This document shows, one piece after another, positions 1-8,879 of a DNA stretch of 64,000 nucleotides. Position numbers and translations under genes: made by a program. The stretch's first letter is position 1; each line of letters starts with the position of its first letter. The DNA comes from JAIQFV01 sp041494885 (lineage in GTDB: Bacteria; Acidobacteriota; Terriglobia; JAIQFV01). Under the pieces are notes generated by a model. The model made no database searches. It saw only the letters and a list, made by a program, of their open reading frames with translations, and had not been told where the DNA came from. Where the stretch lies: NCBI GenBank assembly GCA_041494885.1, contig JBGQBO010000009.1:1-64000 (forward strand). The letters run 5' to 3'.

Positions 1-295
1 CGGCTCGACTTTCCCACATTTTCCACAGGCCTCATCATCCGCACCTGTCAAGAACCAGCACGTCCGGAGGTCTATTCAACCCCGCAGCAGACTAGCTTGA
101 CTTTCCTGTTTTTTGGTCTAGACAATGGGGTACACCTTACAACAGGTACACCACAATAAGAACCCCGCCAGAAACAATGCGCCCCATCATCTCCTCCTTG
201 GAAGCTCCGTGCACAACCGCTTCACTTCCTGCCGAGCAGAGTCATTCCCCGTCCCCCCCGTGGACCCCCTTGGAGTGAGTGGCAAAAACAACTGA

Positions 296-607
296 GGGGT
301 CTGATCTTCTCATTCTTTGATTCGAACCAGAATAGTGAATGTGAGAATGGTTGTTGAGGACCTGCATTGCGAAATGAAAAATGAAAACTGGAAAAATCAG
401 GCCCCATATCTACTTCTCTTTTTTATATCGGAAGTGTCCAATTATCTTTCCCACGAACAAGGCATCTTCCATTTGAGGGCCTCTTCCGATATTGGAATAA
501 CTGAGGGGTCTGATCTTTTCATTTTTCAATTCGAACTATGATCCTGAATGCGAGAATGGTTGTTGGGGGCCCGCATTCCCCAATGAAAATTGAAAAGATC
601 TGACCCC
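296..607. repeat. R1 palindromic repeat, copies 1 and 2
   Basis: Two roughly 105-base copies lie at 296-405 and 505-607. Each begins with GGGGTCTGATCTT(T/C)TCAT and ends with the near inverted complement (AAAAGATCTGACCCC in copy 2). Each carries a shared core (GAATG(C/T)GAGAATGGTTGTTG, then GCATT). Between them is another inverted pair, ATATCGGAAG near 425 and CTTCCGATAT near 483. No convincing gene is seen in positions 1-642; the short open frames here lie inside the repeats. Confidence 0.8.
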
Positions 608-642
608 AAATCTTATTCTCGCTCCCATTGCTGCTAACATCA

Positions 643-1092
643 TTAACTCATGTCCGGAAGGATCCAGGTCCTGATAAAGGAGAGGCGCGATTTTAAAGCC
701 GCCGCGTTCGCTTGGGTTGGGTCCCCATTTACCGGTATTAACTTGTCTACCGGCTCACCCTCTTCAACTGCTTCGACCCATGCCGCCATTTCAGCGACAT
801 ATCCCTCAACGGCCTCCTTCGGCGATTTCGCGAACTCGGAACTGATATAAGCTGGAGGGACATCCCCCACGATCACCCAAATGTAGCGGTCGATGTCTCC
901 CGAAGCGGGATCCAGTTCCACCAGGAAGAGACCAAAGACACCCGGTATGGATTCACCCACCCAGACGTTTCCGGTGCGCCTCTCCCACGAGAACCCGCTC
1001 AGGAAGGCATCCATCGATGACACCAGGTCCCCTATGCCAGGTTCTTCTGATGTAAGATCTAGAGTGTGGACATCTGGGAATGGTGTGTCCAT
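643..1092 (-). CDS. hypothetical protein, 149 aa
   Basis: This is a soluble acidic protein with no signal peptide or membrane segment, and I do not recognise the family. The composition looks genuinely coding: aromatic and hydrophobic residues are spaced regularly, and there is a clear alpha/beta pattern around the middle (YIWVIVGDVPPAYIS) and an acidic helix (AAWVEAVEEGEPVD). I chose the ATG at 1092, which has an AGGA-type SD about 8 bases upstream. An in-frame TTG at 1119 would add nine residues. It stands alone between two R1 repeat copies. The size and acidity resemble small immunity-type proteins, but nothing in the context supports that, so function is left open. Confidence 0.6.
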   Translation of the reverse strand: MDTPFPDVHTLDLTSEEPGIGDLVSSMDAFLSGFSWERRTGNVWVGESIPGVFGLFLVELDPASGDIDRYIWVIVGDVPPAYISSEFAKSPKEAVEGYVAEMAAWVEAVEEGEPVDKLIPVNGDPTQANAAALKSRLSFIRTWILPDMS

Positions 1093-1146
1093 GGAACGGT
1101 TCCTAATTGTTTTGGGCAATCACATGCGGTTAGACCGGCGAATGAT

Positions 1147-1252
1147 TGAGGAGTTTAATTTTTTCATTTTTCAATTCAGATTAGGGTACTGAATATGAAA
1201 ATGGTTGTTGAGGGCCCGCATCCCCAATTGAAAATTGAAAAGATCAGACCCC
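1147..1252. repeat. R1 palindromic repeat, copy 3
   Basis: This third copy of the element seen at 296-607 has the same left arm (TTTTTTCATTTTTCAATTC), the same core (ATGAAAATGGTTGTTGAGGG) and the same right arm ending AAAAGATCAGACCCC. It sits directly upstream of the leftward hypothetical gene at 643-1092. Confidence 0.8.
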
Positions 1253-1353
1253 ATTGATGTTTGACCTGAGGTAATGGTCTTGTTCAGACTCGACTACTGA
1301 GATGCTCATGATCATGCTTCCTGCCAAAAGTGGATTGCGGAGATGCGACCCCA

Positions 1354-2019
1354 TCATGTGCTTTTTCGCCTCTTGCCGAAGGGTTCTTCTTTCGTGAAAG
1401 CAAAATGAACGAATTCATCCTCGAATTCCTGTAAAGCTCTTAACACTTCTCTTTTCTTACGCTGCATTTCCAATGAGCTGGAAATCCCCTGCAAGTCTGG
1501 ACTCGGTTTATAGAGCGCCGAATGTTCCACTTCCCAAAACAGGCCAATGAGCATTGGTACGATTTGATATTCGGCCGTAATTCTTATGCGTTTATCAACA
1601 TAACCATAGTACTTGTGAGCAAGCACAACACTTGAGGCACTCTCTTAAACAGGATCCGAGACCCAACCTTTGCCAATTTGTTTGCGAATTAACCTTACAA
1701 TGTAGGGTATCAGAGAACTTGGAAAAACGAGTACTCTCACTCCTGCTAGATCTCTGAGTTGTGTCAAAGAGTAATTTCCGAAAAGATATCTGTCAAAAGT
1801 GTTCCCTTCTTGATTCCGTCTGAGTCGGTTTATAGAACTATTGCAATCTTTTATCCTCGATGTGATTCTTATTTGTTGATACTTCTTGAGATTTCTGACT
1901 GCTGGAATAAGAGCGTATCTTATCTTTGCTTCGAGTTCTGCTCCGATTATTGTGATTGATGGAAGAAGCTCGAAATATTCTCTCCGTAGCTTATCGTCAA
2001 TGGAAATGGCCATAGTCAT
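1354..2019 (-). pseudogene. RelA/SpoT-domain (ppGpp synthetase-like) gene with in-frame stop
   Basis: Two consecutive frames on the minus strand, 2019-1645 and 1644-1354, are in the same phase and separated only by a TAA at 1645-1647. The first part has the RelA/SpoT synthetase signature around QLRDLAGVRVLVFP and ends GKGWVSDPV. The second part carries the downstream signature (E)YQIVPMLIGLFWEVEHSALYKP in pieces: AEYQIVPML, then FWEVEHSALYKP. Together they match a stand-alone small alarmone-synthetase-type domain of about 220 residues, which would transfer pyrophosphate from ATP to a guanine nucleotide. A single substitution producing TAA is the simplest explanation, so the gene is probably inactive. 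It overlaps the upstream gene 2016-2267 by ATGA. Sequencing error remains possible. Confidence 0.75.
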
Positions 2020-2267
2020 CTCTCTACACTTTTACAAATCTCTTGAAGGATTTCGTTCATGACTACATTGCTAGGCATGTCATCGAAATAGAACCTCCAC
2101 CCGCTATGGGTCTCATTAATTTGTCTCTTTAACCAGCCTAGGTCATGGTCATCGATTGCTTCGATGCTAAAGATCTTTTTCATGCGAGGGTTATAATAAA
2201 TCTCGCGTCTAAATTGAAAGACGAAACCATGTGTCTTCAGAAGCTTTTCTTTCTCATCTTCAAGCAC
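2016..2267 (-). CDS. small hypothetical protein, partner of RelA/SpoT-domain gene
   Basis: This 83-aa soluble protein has a basic, aromatic N-terminal half and an alternating acidic C-terminal half containing WRFYFDDMPSN. The start is a GTG at 2267 with a near-perfect SD (AAGGAGGG) six bases away. The stop overlaps the start of the RelA/SpoT-domain gene by ATGA, so the two are translationally coupled. I do not recognise the family. Small alarmone synthetases encoded next to small neutralising proteins are known as toxSAS toxin-antitoxin systems; that this is an antitoxin is inference from arrangement only. Confidence 0.6.
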   Translation of the reverse strand: MLEDEKEKLLKTHGFVFQFRREIYYNPRMKKIFSIEAIDDHDLGWLKRQINETHSGWRFYFDDMPSNVVMNEILQEICKSVER

Positions 2268-2404
2268 AAGCCCTCCTTTTTCCTAACTCAATCATTGAGG
2301 TCCATTATTTGAATGGGAGCCGTGTCTTTGCATTCTGTTTTTCAGCGACACAGTTCGCGGGGTCCGATCCTTTTTCCATGTGTTGTTTTCCATGCCTCAT
2401 TCAG

Positions 2405-2439
2405 AAAAGCCCCCGCCGAGAAAAACGCTCGACGGGGCT
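2405..2439 (-). terminator. rho-independent terminator of the M16 peptidase gene
   Basis: On the minus strand AGCCCCGTCGAG pairs with CTCGGCGGGGGCT across a short A/T-rich loop and is followed by TTTT. It begins ten bases after the stop of the peptidase gene at 2449. Confidence 0.8.
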
Positions 2440-2448
2440 ACCAAACCA

Positions 2449-5088
2449 TTAGTTTTTGCCCACTGATACCATGACCCAGTGATTGGTATTCAAGGCCTCG
2501 CCCGCCACGCGTTTCAGGTCTTCCAGGGTGACGGCCTTCAACGCCGCCAACAATCGATCCTCTGCGTCATAACCTGAACCGCGGACTTCGTCGATCCCGC
2601 GATAAAAGCTCTGGCCGATGCGCGACAGGCGTTGGCGAAGGAAACTCCCCCAAAGGCCATTGATCGCTCGCTCGCGCTCCTCAGCCGAGATGTCACCGCC
2701 GGCCAGTTTGCGGACCACCGCCAGCAACCCCTCCCGGGCTTGTTCAGCGGCTTCTGCACGCGTGCCCATCCGGACCTCGATCCAACCGTAGTCTCGTTCC
2801 TGCTGGTAATCCGAGCCCACGGAGTAAGCCAGCCCTTGCTTCTCCCGCAGCTCCACAGCCAGCCTTTCCGAGAGGATGGCATTCAACACGCGCAGGGTAG
2901 CCGCATCCGGGGAATTCCATCCGATCGCTAGCGCCCCAGCTGCAATCTGAGTCTGCTGTTTGTTGACGGAAACCTTCTCGGAAAGAAAGTTGGTTCGGGG
3001 AGTCGGAAGCGTCACAGAAACGTTCGCAACATCCCCTTTTAGGCCCTCGAATCGCGACCTGAGATCACTCAGGACGCCGGCGGTCGTCCCCTTGCCTGCG
3101 GCAATCACCACCAGATTGGAGGGGGCGTACATGTGTTTGTGATGTTCGATCAACGAGTCGCGGGTGACCTTACGGATCGAAGTCTCGTTCCCGAGAATCG
3201 TCCGGCTGTAGGGGGTCGAGGCCAGCAACAGTTCATGGAGACGCTGGACGGCTCGTTTTGACGAATTGTCCGCCTCCCGCACTTGAAGCCGTACGATTTC
3301 CTCGCGAACCTTGGCGACTTGTGCGTCTGGAAAGTTGGCATTGGCAACAACATCTCCCATCAGGTCCAATGTGCGGCCCCGCAGTTCATCCAGCACCTCC
3401 AGGCGGAAGAAGTTGAACCGGTTCGTGGTCCAGGCATCGTCATAAGGAATGAACGGGTTGTCGACAAATTGAATCTGGGCCGAAAGATTGTCGAGTTCCT
3501 TCTGAACGGCCTCCTCGCTTCGGGACACCGTTCCTTTGAGCAGCATGCGCTGAACGAAATCAGAGATCCCCTCTTGGTCCTGGGGTTCCAAGGCCGAGCG
3601 CTGGCGGGTGAACAGGTTCATCGCAAAGACCTCGGATTCGTCACTCCCTTTCGCAATCAGCGTTACTCCGTTGGGCAGTTTTTCTCTCTTCCACGCATGG
3701 GCATCGCCTGCAGGCTCGGTGGAGGGGATCTTCCCCTTGGGGACAAGAGCGGTTGTAAAGAAGATTGGATTCGAAAAGTATTTTTCCGCCACTCGTCGCA
3801 CCGCCTCAGGGGTGACGGCGCGAAGCCGCTCGGGATAGGTGGCGACGAAAGAGTAACCTTTAGCATTCATGAAGGGCGCCTTGAGAAATCCGTAGTACAT
3901 GGCCTGCTCTGACAGAATGGCTTCCTGCGAAAGCACTTGTCGCTGAAGTCGGGTCATCTCTTCCGCAGGGATTGTGGTAGCGGCGATGGTTTGCAAGGTA
4001 CGACGCAAGCTTTCAAGCGCATCGGGAATCTGGGCGGGTTGAGTGACCATGGAAATCTTCCAGATCGAAAATGCATTTTCCGTCTCCAAATCGGCACTCA
4101 CGCTATCTACAAGCGGTGGACGCACCATGCGTAAGGCGCGCTGAAGGGGAGAAGCTCCGCCCTCCGCGAGATACCGGGTCAGCAGGTCGTAGGCGAAGTA
4201 ATCGGTGTCCCCCAGCGCTGGAGCGGGCAGCGAGACGTCGAGGTAAGCAGCGGGCACCTCTTCTTCCTTGTAACGAGGGGCCCCGGCTGTGGGAAAAGTC
4301 CAGGGCGATGCTCCTTTCAAAGGGACGCCGGGGGAACCGGCTGCTCCAAATGTTTTCTCCATCCACCGTTTGACCTCAGCAGCGGGGAACGGGCTAATGA
4401 TCATCGCCTTCATGCGTGAGGGAACGTAGTGCTGTTGATAGTAGGTGAGGACTGTCGACCGGGGGACCGACGCGATGGTCTTCTCAAAGCCCAGCACGGG
4501 CCGGGCATAGGCCGTCCCTTGAAAGAGCTGCTCGTCGTGAAATTCGGCCGCGCGTGTGACCGGTGAATCGCGGTCTTTCTTCATTTCCTCGATGACTACT
4601 TTGCGCTCTTTTTCCAGTTCCTGCGGGGGAAGAGTGGAATGGAAGAGCATGTCATCCTGGAGGTCAAGCGACAGCTCCGCAAACTCGGCCGGGAAGATGG
4701 AGAGGTAGCACGTGAATCCGGCCCGCGTGGTGGCGTTGACGTATCCTCCGTAGTGCTTGGAGCCCTCATTAATCTCAGCCCGGCTGCGCCGCTGTGTCCC
4801 ATCGAAGACCATGTGCTCAAGCAGATGCGAGAGTCCGCTGGTTTCACTGTTTTCATCCTTGGAGCCGACGTTGACCGTGACAATCGAAGCCAGTATTTTT
4901 GAAGAGGGTTTCCGGATATGAACGACCGCGAGACCGTTAGGCAGTGTCCACTCGGTGACCGCTTCATCACGGGAAGCGGCTGGCTGCGTGACCGGCTTGA
5001 CCACTGAATTATCACTTGCATGGGTTGGCACCATTCCTGATATGATGGAAATGATCACCGCAACCAATAATCTACAGGGGAGAGTCAT
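2449..5088 (-). CDS. secreted M16 family zinc metallopeptidase (pitrilysin/PqqL-like), two-domain
   Basis: This is a protein of 879 aa. The start at 5088 (ATG) has GGAGG seven bases upstream and opens a signal peptide (MTLPCRLLVAVIISIISG, cleavage near THA-SD); the open frame continues upstream to 5337 but without signal-peptide logic. The inverted zinc motif HxxEH is at residues about 88-92 (SHLLEH), followed by the usual glutamate region (HDEQLFQGTAYARPVLG). A second M16 half begins near residue 460 (LPNGVTLIAKGSDESE), has no HxxEH and carries the C-terminal R/Y substrate-binding region (REKQGLAYSVGSDY). Such proteins degrade peptides in the periplasm. It is transcribed divergently from the DinB-like gene and followed by a terminator. 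Confidence 0.92.
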   Translation of the reverse strand: MTLPCRLLVAVIISIISGMVPTHASDNSVVKPVTQPAASRDEAVTEWTLPNGLAVVHIRKPSSKILASIVTVNVGSKDENSETSGLSHLLEHMVFDGTQRRSRAEINEGSKHYGGYVNATTRAGFTCYLSIFPAEFAELSLDLQDDMLFHSTLPPQELEKERKVVIEEMKKDRDSPVTRAAEFHDEQLFQGTAYARPVLGFEKTIASVPRSTVLTYYQQHYVPSRMKAMIISPFPAAEVKRWMEKTFGAAGSPGVPLKGASPWTFPTAGAPRYKEEEVPAAYLDVSLPAPALGDTDYFAYDLLTRYLAEGGASPLQRALRMVRPPLVDSVSADLETENAFSIWKISMVTQPAQIPDALESLRRTLQTIAATTIPAEEMTRLQRQVLSQEAILSEQAMYYGFLKAPFMNAKGYSFVATYPERLRAVTPEAVRRVAEKYFSNPIFFTTALVPKGKIPSTEPAGDAHAWKREKLPNGVTLIAKGSDESEVFAMNLFTRQRSALEPQDQEGISDFVQRMLLKGTVSRSEEAVQKELDNLSAQIQFVDNPFIPYDDAWTTNRFNFFRLEVLDELRGRTLDLMGDVVANANFPDAQVAKVREEIVRLQVREADNSSKRAVQRLHELLLASTPYSRTILGNETSIRKVTRDSLIEHHKHMYAPSNLVVIAAGKGTTAGVLSDLRSRFEGLKGDVANVSVTLPTPRTNFLSEKVSVNKQQTQIAAGALAIGWNSPDAATLRVLNAILSERLAVELREKQGLAYSVGSDYQQERDYGWIEVRMGTRAEAAEQAREGLLAVVRKLAGGDISAEERERAINGLWGSFLRQRLSRIGQSFYRGIDEVRGSGYDAEDRLLAALKAVTLEDLKRVAGEALNTNHWVMVSVGKN

Positions 5089-5175
5089 AGGGCCTCCGGA
5101 TGAAAATTTGGCATATCCTAGCACGCTCCTGCCATATTTGTGTCGCCGTGGTGAATGTGGGAACAGGAGGGATGC

Positions 5176-5637
5176 ATGACTGAGATGTCGAGGATTGACG
5201 ATCAACTGCGACGAGCTTTTGAAGGGGATGCCTGGCACGGGCCGGCACTCAAAGAGATTCTTTCGGAAGTCGCTGCCCAAAAGGCGGCCATCAAACCCAT
5301 TCGAGGACTGCACAGTATTTGGGAGATCGTGCTGCATGTGTCAGCCTGGATGCAGGTTGTACGACGGCGGCTTGAAGGCGAAGTGATTGTCGACCTGCCG
5401 CCTGAGGAGGACTGGCCTGCGGTCCGGGACACCGGCAAACAGGCATGGATCAAATGTCTCGAAGATCTGGAGGGCAGTTACCAGGGCTTGCGCCTGAAAA
5501 TCTCCCAGATGGAGGACGCGCGGCTCGAGGAGGCGGTCGCTGGAAAGGAATACACCGTCTATGTTATGCTTCACGGCGCCGTTCAACATAATCTCTATCA
5601 CGCGGGGCAGATCGCCCTGCTGAAAAAAGCGCGTTGA
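5176..5637 (+). CDS. DinB-like putative metalloenzyme (DinB_2 superfamily)
   Basis: This 153-aa all-alpha protein has the DinB/YfiT four-helix layout. Three histidines typical of the metal site are seen: in IWEIVLHVSAW near residue 49 and in HGAVQHNLYHAGQI near the C-terminus. The family includes metal-dependent thiol transferases and many proteins of unknown substrate. The start chosen is the ATG at 5176, preceded by AGGAGG; an earlier ATG at 5155 lacks an SD. It diverges from the M16 peptidase gene with a gap of under 90 bases. The substrate cannot be told from sequence. Confidence 0.8.
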   Translation: MTEMSRIDDQLRRAFEGDAWHGPALKEILSEVAAQKAAIKPIRGLHSIWEIVLHVSAWMQVVRRRLEGEVIVDLPPEEDWPAVRDTGKQAWIKCLEDLEGSYQGLRLKISQMEDARLEEAVAGKEYTVYVMLHGAVQHNLYHAGQIALLKKAR

Positions 5638-5711
5638 AGAGTTTTTCGCGCGTTGCGCGGGCGACCGCTACGCTTTGTTCTTGAAAGGAGCGAGGGAAAG
5701 CGTCATCGTCG

Positions 5712-6734
5712 ATGACCATGAATACAAAGAACGAGCCACTTTTTGACGCCTTTTTAAACCAACACGACGAGGAGGCCTGGTCTGAAGTTGTTTCCGCGCT
5801 CTTGCCCTCGATTCATCCTGTGGACAAGAATGCCACGCAGATCTGGTTCAAATTCTTTCCGCTTTCGCTGCATCGCGCCTTGAATCAGGCGGAGAACCCT
5901 GGTGAATTGGCCGGAAGGCTGCTCCTGGCGGGACAGTATGAGCTGAAGAACCAGATCGATTCTTCTCATACCTTCTTCTATGGCCACCGTTATTGGCCCG
6001 TGGTGAAGAAGGCGGTGGAGGATTTTGCTGAGGGGAGCCGACCTCCTGAAAGCCTGGAACTGGCGGCCCAGATCATCGATGTCGCACGGGATGTTTCATT
6101 GCGCCTTCGAGTCCACGAAGCACTCCTCATCGGGATCACGGCCGTGGCTTTTATGACCTTGCAGCAGGTGGGAATGAGCGCCTTTACGACCGGGCTGGGA
6201 GCGGTCCAGACCGGTTCGAAGTTCTTCAAGAGAAAGCCCGACCAGATCCTGAAGGGGCGGGCGCGGGATGATTCCCAGGGCCTGTTCGGTTTTCTCCGTG
6301 GAGAAGCGAAACAGTATACCGTCACGTTCAACGAAAACGACAAGAACGCGAAGTTCAAACTGATTTCCTCTCAGCAGATCACCACGGCGGCAGCCAATGA
6401 CAAGCGGGATTACCGGTCGCGCGATTCCCGTTGCATACCCGAAGAAGGTCCTATCCCCGTGGAATGCCGCGCCGCAACCTGTGGATCATGCTGGGTCGGG
6501 ATCCTCGCAGGGGCGGAGAAACTCTCGGAGGTCGGTCCGCGGGAATCAAAACAGATCAGGGAATTCGGCTACATTCAAAGTGAGGAGCCAAAACCCCTGA
6601 TCCGTCTGGCTTGCCAGGCTCAAGCCTATGGCGCGGTGTCCATTGTGATCCCGCCCTGGAACGGAGTTTTCGGCAAGTATCTTCGCGCTCAGAAGAAAGA
6701 CACCCCCGATACCCAGGAAGCCTCCAACCGATAG
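5712..6734 (+). CDS. protein with C-terminal plant-type [2Fe-2S] ferredoxin domain, 340 aa
   Basis: The first about 190 residues are helical and not recognised (aromatic segments such as IWFKFFPLSLHRAL and FFYGHRYWPVVKKAV). The last about 140 residues are a ferredoxin-like domain with the cluster motif CRAATCGSC (C-x4-C-x2-C) and the distal cysteine in IRLACQAQAYG. Electron-transfer function follows from the motif; the partner is unknown. The N-terminal half may be a docking domain. No signal peptide is present. The start at ATG 5712 follows a purine-rich stretch (GGAGCGAGGG) that is rather far upstream; the next in-frame ATG is only two codons on. Confidence 0.75.
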   Translation: MTMNTKNEPLFDAFLNQHDEEAWSEVVSALLPSIHPVDKNATQIWFKFFPLSLHRALNQAENPGELAGRLLLAGQYELKNQIDSSHTFFYGHRYWPVVKKAVEDFAEGSRPPESLELAAQIIDVARDVSLRLRVHEALLIGITAVAFMTLQQVGMSAFTTGLGAVQTGSKFFKRKPDQILKGRARDDSQGLFGFLRGEAKQYTVTFNENDKNAKFKLISSQQITTAAANDKRDYRSRDSRCIPEEGPIPVECRAATCGSCWVGILAGAEKLSEVGPRESKQIREFGYIQSEEPKPLIRLACQAQAYGAVSIVIPPWNGVFGKYLRAQKKDTPDTQEASNR

Positions 6735-6896
6735 CTGCACGCAAGTTTAAGGGACATTCTCCTCACCGTAGCGCATCCGGGAGGATGAATCCCCATGGTC
6801 TACAGGTTCATCGCCTTTAACTTCGAATTTAAAATTAAGGCACCTAATGGGCGCCAAATTTTTCCTCGCAAGTGGGTTGTGAGGGGAAGCGGGGCT

Positions 6897-6962
6897 AAAA
6901 GGGACAGACACCTGTCTTTGTTCTATTTGGCGATAACTCTTGGTCGAGGTGTCTGTCCCTTT
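6897..6962. repeat. R2 inverted repeat (GGGACAGACACC family), copy 1
   Basis: The arms AAAAGGGACAGACACC and GGTGTCTGTCCCTTT flank about 34 bases. The same arms recur at 33446-33514, so this is a dispersed REP-like element. Confidence 0.8.
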
Positions 6963-7356
6963 CGGCCCGGAGGGCCCGAAGAATGTAGCCCCACCTGACC
7001 TTCGCGTTCTTTGCGAAGAGAGGGTGGGGTCAGAATGCGGGGAAGGAACCCTAGCCCCACTTGTGGGGCGACAGGATTTCCCTTACGCTGAGATATACGC
7101 GTAGCAATTGAGAAGACCACCCAAATAAGGAAAGAGTCCCACCAAGGTGGCCAATTCGGCATTGAGCTGTGAAAAGGCGGTACGGAGAGGATACACGGGA
7201 GAGATGAGGAGAGCAGGGAATTATTTTGCCCGTCTCGGAGGATTCTTTCGCCCCGCAAGCGGGGCTCTTATATTTTTCTGATCGCTACCCCACCCTCGCT
7301 CCGCAAAGAACGCGGACCTTCAGGTGGGGCTACATTCTCTGAGCCCTCCGGGCCTG
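6963..7356. repeat. 394-bp element with ~70-bp imperfect inverted terminal repeats
   Basis: The left arm 6963-7031 runs CGGCCCGGAGGGC...GAATGTAGCCCCACCTGA...GCGTTCTTTGCG...GGGTGGGGT. The right arm 7284-7356 is its inverted complement with few mismatches. The about 250-base interior carries hairpins at about 7050-7065 and 7250-7265. No gene is seen inside. Confidence 0.75.
7250..7277 (+). terminator. terminator-like hairpin inside the inverted-repeat element
   Basis: GCCCCG-CAAG-CGGGGC is followed by TCTTATATTTTT. It fits a rho-independent terminator on the plus strand, although no plus-strand gene lies just upstream, so it may simply be part of the repeat. Confidence 0.45.
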
Positions 7357-8108
7357 GTCTTACTCTGTTTCCATCCTGGCCCCACCAGAGTGCCCAGCCA
7401 GCGGGGCTATCACGATTTCTCTCACCGCTGCTCCCACTCTCGCCCCGCAGTAAACGCGGAGCATCCCGGCACGGCGGATCGATTCCTTTCCCTCGGTCAC
7501 CTGCTTCCACTTCACTAACCCCCATCGCTCCTTCTCGCTCATTAGTAAATGCCCCATCGCAGCGTCTCCTCGGAGGCGCTACTGTAGGGGACATTTCTAA
7601 AGAGTCCAAGTGAGATCATAATCAAAGAGTCTCGACAGCCTCCAAGAATTCTGTTGTTTTGGAGGCCCGAAGGTGGTTAACTATAGGTAGTTGCACTGCA
7701 CGCTTGGGACCTTTTTGTGGCAGGCTTTTTGAAAGTGTCTAGTAAGCGGGCTCCCCAAATCCGGTTATCCAACTCCTTTTTGGTTGTCTTATCCCGCTGA
7801 AAACCACCATCCATGCCGAGGCGTTCGGGAGGAGCGCTACCCAAATTTCCAAGTCCTGATGATGAAGGCGAATGCCGAATGTTCTTTGCCGTCATTGTTC
7901 GCGCTCGTGTCGATGCTGGGGGAATGTTCGGGCTGGCAGAGGGTACGGGCAGGGCCCCGGGTGGAGATACCTCAACAACGGCAATGCCAATCCGGGTTGG
8001 AGGCAAGGTATCCCCTGATTGGCCGAGGCTGGTTATAAGGCGAAACCCCTTTATCCATTTTGATGTCACTTGTTGTCTAAATTAGTTCATTTCACCAAAG
8101 GAGACTTT

Positions 8109-8879
8109 ATGAAAAGAGGATTCTTATTCTGTCTTGCATTCTTCCTTTTGACAGGCCTGTTGATTGCTCAGAACCAGTTCACTGTCAGAGCTTCGAATGT
8201 TGCGGCCACCGCGGGGCAAGTGGTGATTCTCGACCCGATCGAGGTGGAGACGACCAGCGTGTTCATTCCCCCAACCAATGCGCTGATGGTGTTGCTTTTC
8301 CCTCCCCTCACCAAGGTTTCTTTAATGACCGTGACTCCTGTTTGGTCGGGCGTTCCCTCCGTTAACTGCCAGTTCATTGACAATCAGATCGCATGCCCTT
8401 TGCCGCAAGTGCCCACGCCCATGAAACTGACCTTCACGGTGGCCCTGGATCTTTCTAGAGCCGCCTTCAACAAGGATGATGTGGGCTATGTCGACGTTCA
8501 CGTGTTTAACACCCCGGCGCTCGTTAACAATCCCAATGTTCCCGTCTTCGTCGTGACCGAAGGCCCAATAAAGCAGTCCGGCGTGACAGAGAAAGCCCGC
8601 TATCCGTTCGTGGTAGACTCTCTATCCAATAAAACTGGCATCTTCATCCGCAATATCGGGACGGCGAAGGCCAAGGTCATCTGCGACATGCTCGATTACT
8701 CCGGTGTCAAATGGACGGCCGACGAAATGACCCTGGAGCCAGGCCAGGCGACCCAGTTTCAGATCGGAGACTACAAGAAGGATTGGAGGGGAAGCATGGT
8801 GCTCAGCAGCGACCAGGCGATCGAGTCCGTGGCCTTCGTCTGTGACGGAGATTTCAAACTGTGCGTCCCTTATCATTGA
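8109..8879 (+). CDS. secreted protein of unknown function, 256 aa
   Basis: The start ATG at 8109 follows AAAGGAGAC and opens a clear signal peptide (MKRGFLFCLAFFLLTGLLIA-Q). The mature part is beta-rich, in two apparent beta domains: residues about 20-150 with cysteines in NCQFIDNQIACPLP, and about 150-256 with a possible disulphide pair (VICDMLDYSG and VAFVCDGDFKLC). The pattern GIFIRNIGTAKAKVICDM resembles Ig-like/NEW3-type domains, but no family is firmly recognised. It is likely periplasmic or exported. It stands alone, with non-coding DNA on both sides. Confidence 0.7.
   Translation: MKRGFLFCLAFFLLTGLLIAQNQFTVRASNVAATAGQVVILDPIEVETTSVFIPPTNALMVLLFPPLTKVSLMTVTPVWSGVPSVNCQFIDNQIACPLPQVPTPMKLTFTVALDLSRAAFNKDDVGYVDVHVFNTPALVNNPNVPVFVVTEGPIKQSGVTEKARYPFVVDSLSNKTGIFIRNIGTAKAKVICDMLDYSGVKWTADEMTLEPGQATQFQIGDYKKDWRGSMVLSSDQAIESVAFVCDGDFKLCVPYH

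Larger units (their letters stand above)
6735..8108. other. 1.37-kb non-coding stretch with palindromic elements
   Basis: No open frame here has a believable start, SD or protein composition. The segment holds an R2 repeat (6897-6962), a long inverted-repeat element (6963-7356), several short hairpins (for example AGCGTCTCC/GGAGGCGCT near 7560-7580) and G+C-rich runs. The last hundred bases probably contain the promoter of the secreted protein gene at 8109. Confidence 0.6.

Noticed and set aside
1645..1647. Possible recoding at the TAA in the RelA/SpoT-type gene
   Set aside because: TAA is not a selenocysteine or pyrrolysine codon, and the position is not a conserved Cys; nonsense mutation is simpler.
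3283..3912. 209-aa plus-strand frame inside the M16 peptidase gene
   Set aside because: It is opposite a clear peptidase coding sequence and has no SD; a third-position shadow.
7677..8069. 130-aa minus frame upstream of the secreted protein gene
   Set aside because: Ser/Pro/Thr/Arg-rich, no SD, in a palindromic non-coding region; not credible.
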